Part shown: in pieces, positions 13,238 to 14,753 of the stretch
How the letters are laid out: every line of letters begins with the position of its first letter
How positions within the stretch are numbered: the stretch's first letter is position 1
Source: Chitinophagaceae bacterium UBA2467
GTDB taxonomy: Bacteria > Bacteroidota > Bacteroidia > Chitinophagales > Chitinophagaceae
Assembly: GCA_002342205.1 (NCBI GenBank)
Contig: DDPN01000142.1
Location: 7,125 to 21,877, forward strand
Reading direction: 5' to 3'
Length of the DNA stretch: 14,753 nt
Position numbers and translations under genes: made by a program
The notes under the pieces: generated by a model
Seen by the model: the letters and a program-made list of their open reading frames with translations, nothing else
What the model was told of the DNA's origin: nothing
The model's database searches: none

Positions 13238-13693
13238 ATGTCACTTGAGCAACAGATCATGTCTGACCTTAAAGCGGCCATGTTGGCAAAGAACGAAGTA
13301 GCGCTTCGTAGTTTACGCGCCATCAAAGCTGCTATTTTATTAGCAAAAACTGCCGAAGGAGGTAGTGGAGAACTTTCTGCCGATGCAGAAATGAAAATCC
13401 TGCAAAAAATGGTCAAGCAACGTAAAGACTCATTGGATATTTTTTCACAGCAGGGCCGTACAGATTTAGCACAAAAGGAACAAGAAGAGATTGCCGTTAT
13501 CGAAAAGTTTCTTCCAAAGCAAATGGATGCAGAAGAATTACGCGTTGTCTTGAAAGAAATCATTGCAAAAACTGGTGCGTCAACTGCTGCTGATATGGGA
13601 AAAGTAATGGGAGCTGCCAATAAAGAGTTAGCCGGCAAGGCAGAAGGCAAATTGATTGCTTCATTGGTGAAAGAATTGTTAAGCGGACAGTAG
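13238..13693 (+). CDS. yqeY: GatB/YqeY domain-containing protein
   Basis: A 151-residue free-standing YqeY protein. The domain is also found at the C-terminus of GatB and GatE, subunits of tRNA-dependent amidotransferases, where it contacts tRNA; the role of stand-alone YqeY is not settled. The protein is nearly all helical, with the family pattern MSDLKAAMLAKNEVALRSLRAIKAAI (8-33), MVKQRKDSLDIFSQQGRTDLAQKEQEE (58-84), IEKFLPKQM (88-96) and the AADMGKVMGAANKELAGKAEG end. Length is normal. It lies 9 bases after gldC and 6 bases before the CvpA-family gene, so it is almost certainly cotranscribed with both. An open frame on the opposite strand (13225-13701) is a shadow of this gene. Confidence 0.93.
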   Translation: MSLEQQIMSDLKAAMLAKNEVALRSLRAIKAAILLAKTAEGGSGELSADAEMKILQKMVKQRKDSLDIFSQQGRTDLAQKEQEEIAVIEKFLPKQMDAEELRVVLKEIIAKTGASTAADMGKVMGAANKELAGKAEGKLIASLVKELLSGQ

Positions 13694-13699
13694 TTTTTC

Positions 13700-14242
13700 A
13701 TGTTTATTGATATTCTTCTTTTACTCCTTTTAGTATTTGCTACCTATACGGGGTACAAGCGTGGATTGATTGTTGGCGTCTTGTCCTTTATCGCAATAGT
13801 AGTAGGAATGGCCGCAGCGATGAAATTATCTGTGGTTGCCACGGCTTATCTGGAATCTTATTTTCATTGGAAAGGAAGTTGGGTGCCCCCTGTTTCTTTT
13901 TTATTGGTATTTATACTTGTAGTCGTATTAATTCGACTAGGGGCTAATGCACTTGAAAAAGGAGCACAGTTAATTACATTGGGTTGGGCAAATACGTTAG
14001 GAGGAATTTTATTTTATTGGGTTATTTTTCTTTTTGCAACCAGTGTTATTCTTTTTTATCTCGTTGAACTTCCTTTTTTCCCCACTACTTCTTTGCAGGA
14101 ATCACAGTCCTATCCCTATCTAAAGGAAATTGGGCCTTGGGTGATTAATGGGTATGCAAAAGTTTTTCCTTTGTTTCAAGGAATGTACCAAGACCTTGAA
14201 CATTTCTTTGATGGCATTAAGCAAAGCATCCCACAACCTTAA
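13700..14242 (+). CDS. cvpA: CvpA family membrane protein
   Basis: A 180-residue inner-membrane protein of the CvpA family. In E. coli CvpA is needed for colicin V production and is linked to envelope stress tolerance; the molecular role is not known. Four hydrophobic segments are visible (about 2-14, 23-41, 64-82 and 98-121). The conserved opening with YTGYKRGLIVGVLSFIAIVVG at 16-36 and the GGILFYWVIF segment near 100-109 are typical. The C-terminal part (about 125-180) is soluble, with VINGYAKVFPLFQGMYQDLEHFF. Family length is usually 160-190. It is the last gene of the gldC-yqeY-cvpA group, 6 bases after yqeY, followed by a short spacer with a weak hairpin. Confidence 0.88.
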   Translation: MFIDILLLLLLVFATYTGYKRGLIVGVLSFIAIVVGMAAAMKLSVVATAYLESYFHWKGSWVPPVSFLLVFILVVVLIRLGANALEKGAQLITLGWANTLGGILFYWVIFLFATSVILFYLVELPFFPTTSLQESQSYPYLKEIGPWVINGYAKVFPLFQGMYQDLEHFFDGIKQSIPQP

Positions 14243-14260
14243 TCTTGTTGGCAGTTGGTT

Positions 14261-14280
14261 ATTGGTTGAAAACAACTAAT
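14261..14280. other. weak stem-loop after the CvpA-family gene
   Basis: ATTGGTTG and CAACTAAT can pair (8 base pairs with one G-U) around an AAAA loop, followed by only three T. It may be a poor terminator. The same stretch overlaps TAATTTAG (14277-14284), one mismatch from a -7 box, with a TTGG 18 bases upstream. It could therefore instead be the promoter of the hydrolase starting at 14310. Confidence 0.3.
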
Positions 14281-14309
14281 TTAGCAAGAGTGCGAATGTT
14301 GTTATACCT

Positions 14310-14753
14310 ATGAATTACGAAATCAAACAAAAAGAAAAGTTTAGGTATGTGGAGGAAGGTACCGGTGAACCCATCGTTTTATTACATGGGTTATTTGGCG
14401 CCCTCAGTAATTTTCAGGGACTAATCGAATATTTCCGATTCCATAACCGTGTTATCGTTCCCTTGTTGCCTTTATTGGATATGGATATTTTGCACACCTC
14501 TGTAGGAGGACTTGCTAAATATGTGAATCGTTTTTTAGAGACGCTTGAGTTAGATAATGTGCATTTATTAGGAAATTCTTTGGGAGGACACGTGGCGCTG
14601 GTGCACACTTTAAAAAATCCTTCGCGTATTCGCTCCCTCATTTTAACAGGAAGCTCCGGACTATTTGAAAATGGAATGGGCGATAGTTATCCGCGTCGGG
14701 GAGATTACGAATACATCAAAAATAAAACGGCTCTTACCTTTTATGATCCCGCT
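14310..14753 (+). CDS. alpha/beta hydrolase, 3' part cut off
   Basis: The frame opens at the ATG at 14310 and remains open for 148 codons to the window end, so the C-terminus is missing. Features of the alpha/beta hydrolase fold are clear: strand and oxyanion-hole motif IVLLHGLFGALSNF (22-35), the nucleophile elbow GNSLGGHVAL (88-97) with S90 as the likely catalytic serine, and PSRIRSLILTGSSG (104-117). The acid and histidine of the triad lie beyond the window. There is no signal peptide, so it is probably cytoplasmic. The RVIVPLLPLLDM segment (47-58) replaces the more common RVIAPDLPGHG. The substrate is unknown. It is separated from the CvpA-family gene by 67 bases and may have its own promoter. 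Confidence 0.85.
   Translation, partial: MNYEIKQKEKFRYVEEGTGEPIVLLHGLFGALSNFQGLIEYFRFHNRVIVPLLPLLDMDILHTSVGGLAKYVNRFLETLELDNVHLLGNSLGGHVALVHTLKNPSRIRSLILTGSSGLFENGMGDSYPRRGDYEYIKNKTALTFYDPA

Noticed and set aside
13225..13701. A 158-codon open frame on the minus strand, antisense to yqeY
   Set aside because: It lies opposite a clear YqeY gene, its Ser/Ala/Ile/Phe-rich composition is typical of the reverse reading of a Lys/Glu/Ala-rich helical protein, and it matches no family.
1..14753. A defence system, mobile element, CRISPR array or biosynthetic cluster
   Set aside because: No repeats with spacers, transposase, integrase, toxin-antitoxin pair, nuclease-helicase genes or cluster-type enzymes are present; all genes look like ordinary chromosomal genes with similar base composition.

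Overview
The window looks like a chromosomal housekeeping segment of a Bacteroidota bacterium, most likely from the Chitinophagaceae or a near relative. Evidence: a gldC gene, a DUF4290 protein and a TIGR02757/DUF2400 protein (all families typical of this phylum), no convincing Shine-Dalgarno sequences, and six exact copies of the Bacteroidota -7 promoter box TAnnTTTG placed just upstream of genes. I see no tRNA, rRNA, CRISPR array, insertion sequence or phage gene. No gap between genes exceeds about 80 bases.

Layout. (1) Positions 1-1677, minus strand: a fumarylacetoacetase-type hydrolase followed by a flavin reductase-like protein that runs off the left edge, probably the end of an aromatic (tyrosine/homogentisate) degradation operon. 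(2) 1763-2431, plus: a membrane fatty-acid-hydroxylase-like enzyme, divergent from (1) and overlapping the next gene tail to tail. (3) 5323-2405, minus: an exported alpha/beta hydrolase, a PLP-dependent transsulfuration enzyme and a TIGR02757 protein, joined by a 4-base overlap and a 1-base gap. (4) 5408-6382, plus: a deoxyhypusine-synthase-family protein, ending at a strong bidirectional terminator. (5) 11959-6456, minus: DUF4290, gmk, a CorC/HlyC-type CBS protein, tatC, rpiB and an exported M28 peptidase, with extra promoters in front of tatC and probably the peptidase. (6) 12037-14242, plus: a degenerate glycosyltransferase-like protein, gldC, yqeY and a CvpA-family membrane protein. (7) From 14310, plus: the start of another alpha/beta hydrolase, cut by the window end.

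The genes cover general metabolism (GMP to GDP, pentose phosphates, Cys/Met, aromatic breakdown), protein export (TatC), surface or gliding functions (GldC) and lipid modification. No clearly new multi-gene system stands out. The best leads are: a deoxyhypusine-synthase-like enzyme that keeps the catalytic lysine but seems to lack several spermidine-binding residues; a glycosyltransferase-like protein with apparently lost donor-site residues, overlapping gldC; an Arg/Gly-rich tail on the DUF4290 protein; two inverted repeats abutting -7 boxes; and -7 boxes so close to start codons that leaderless transcripts are likely.
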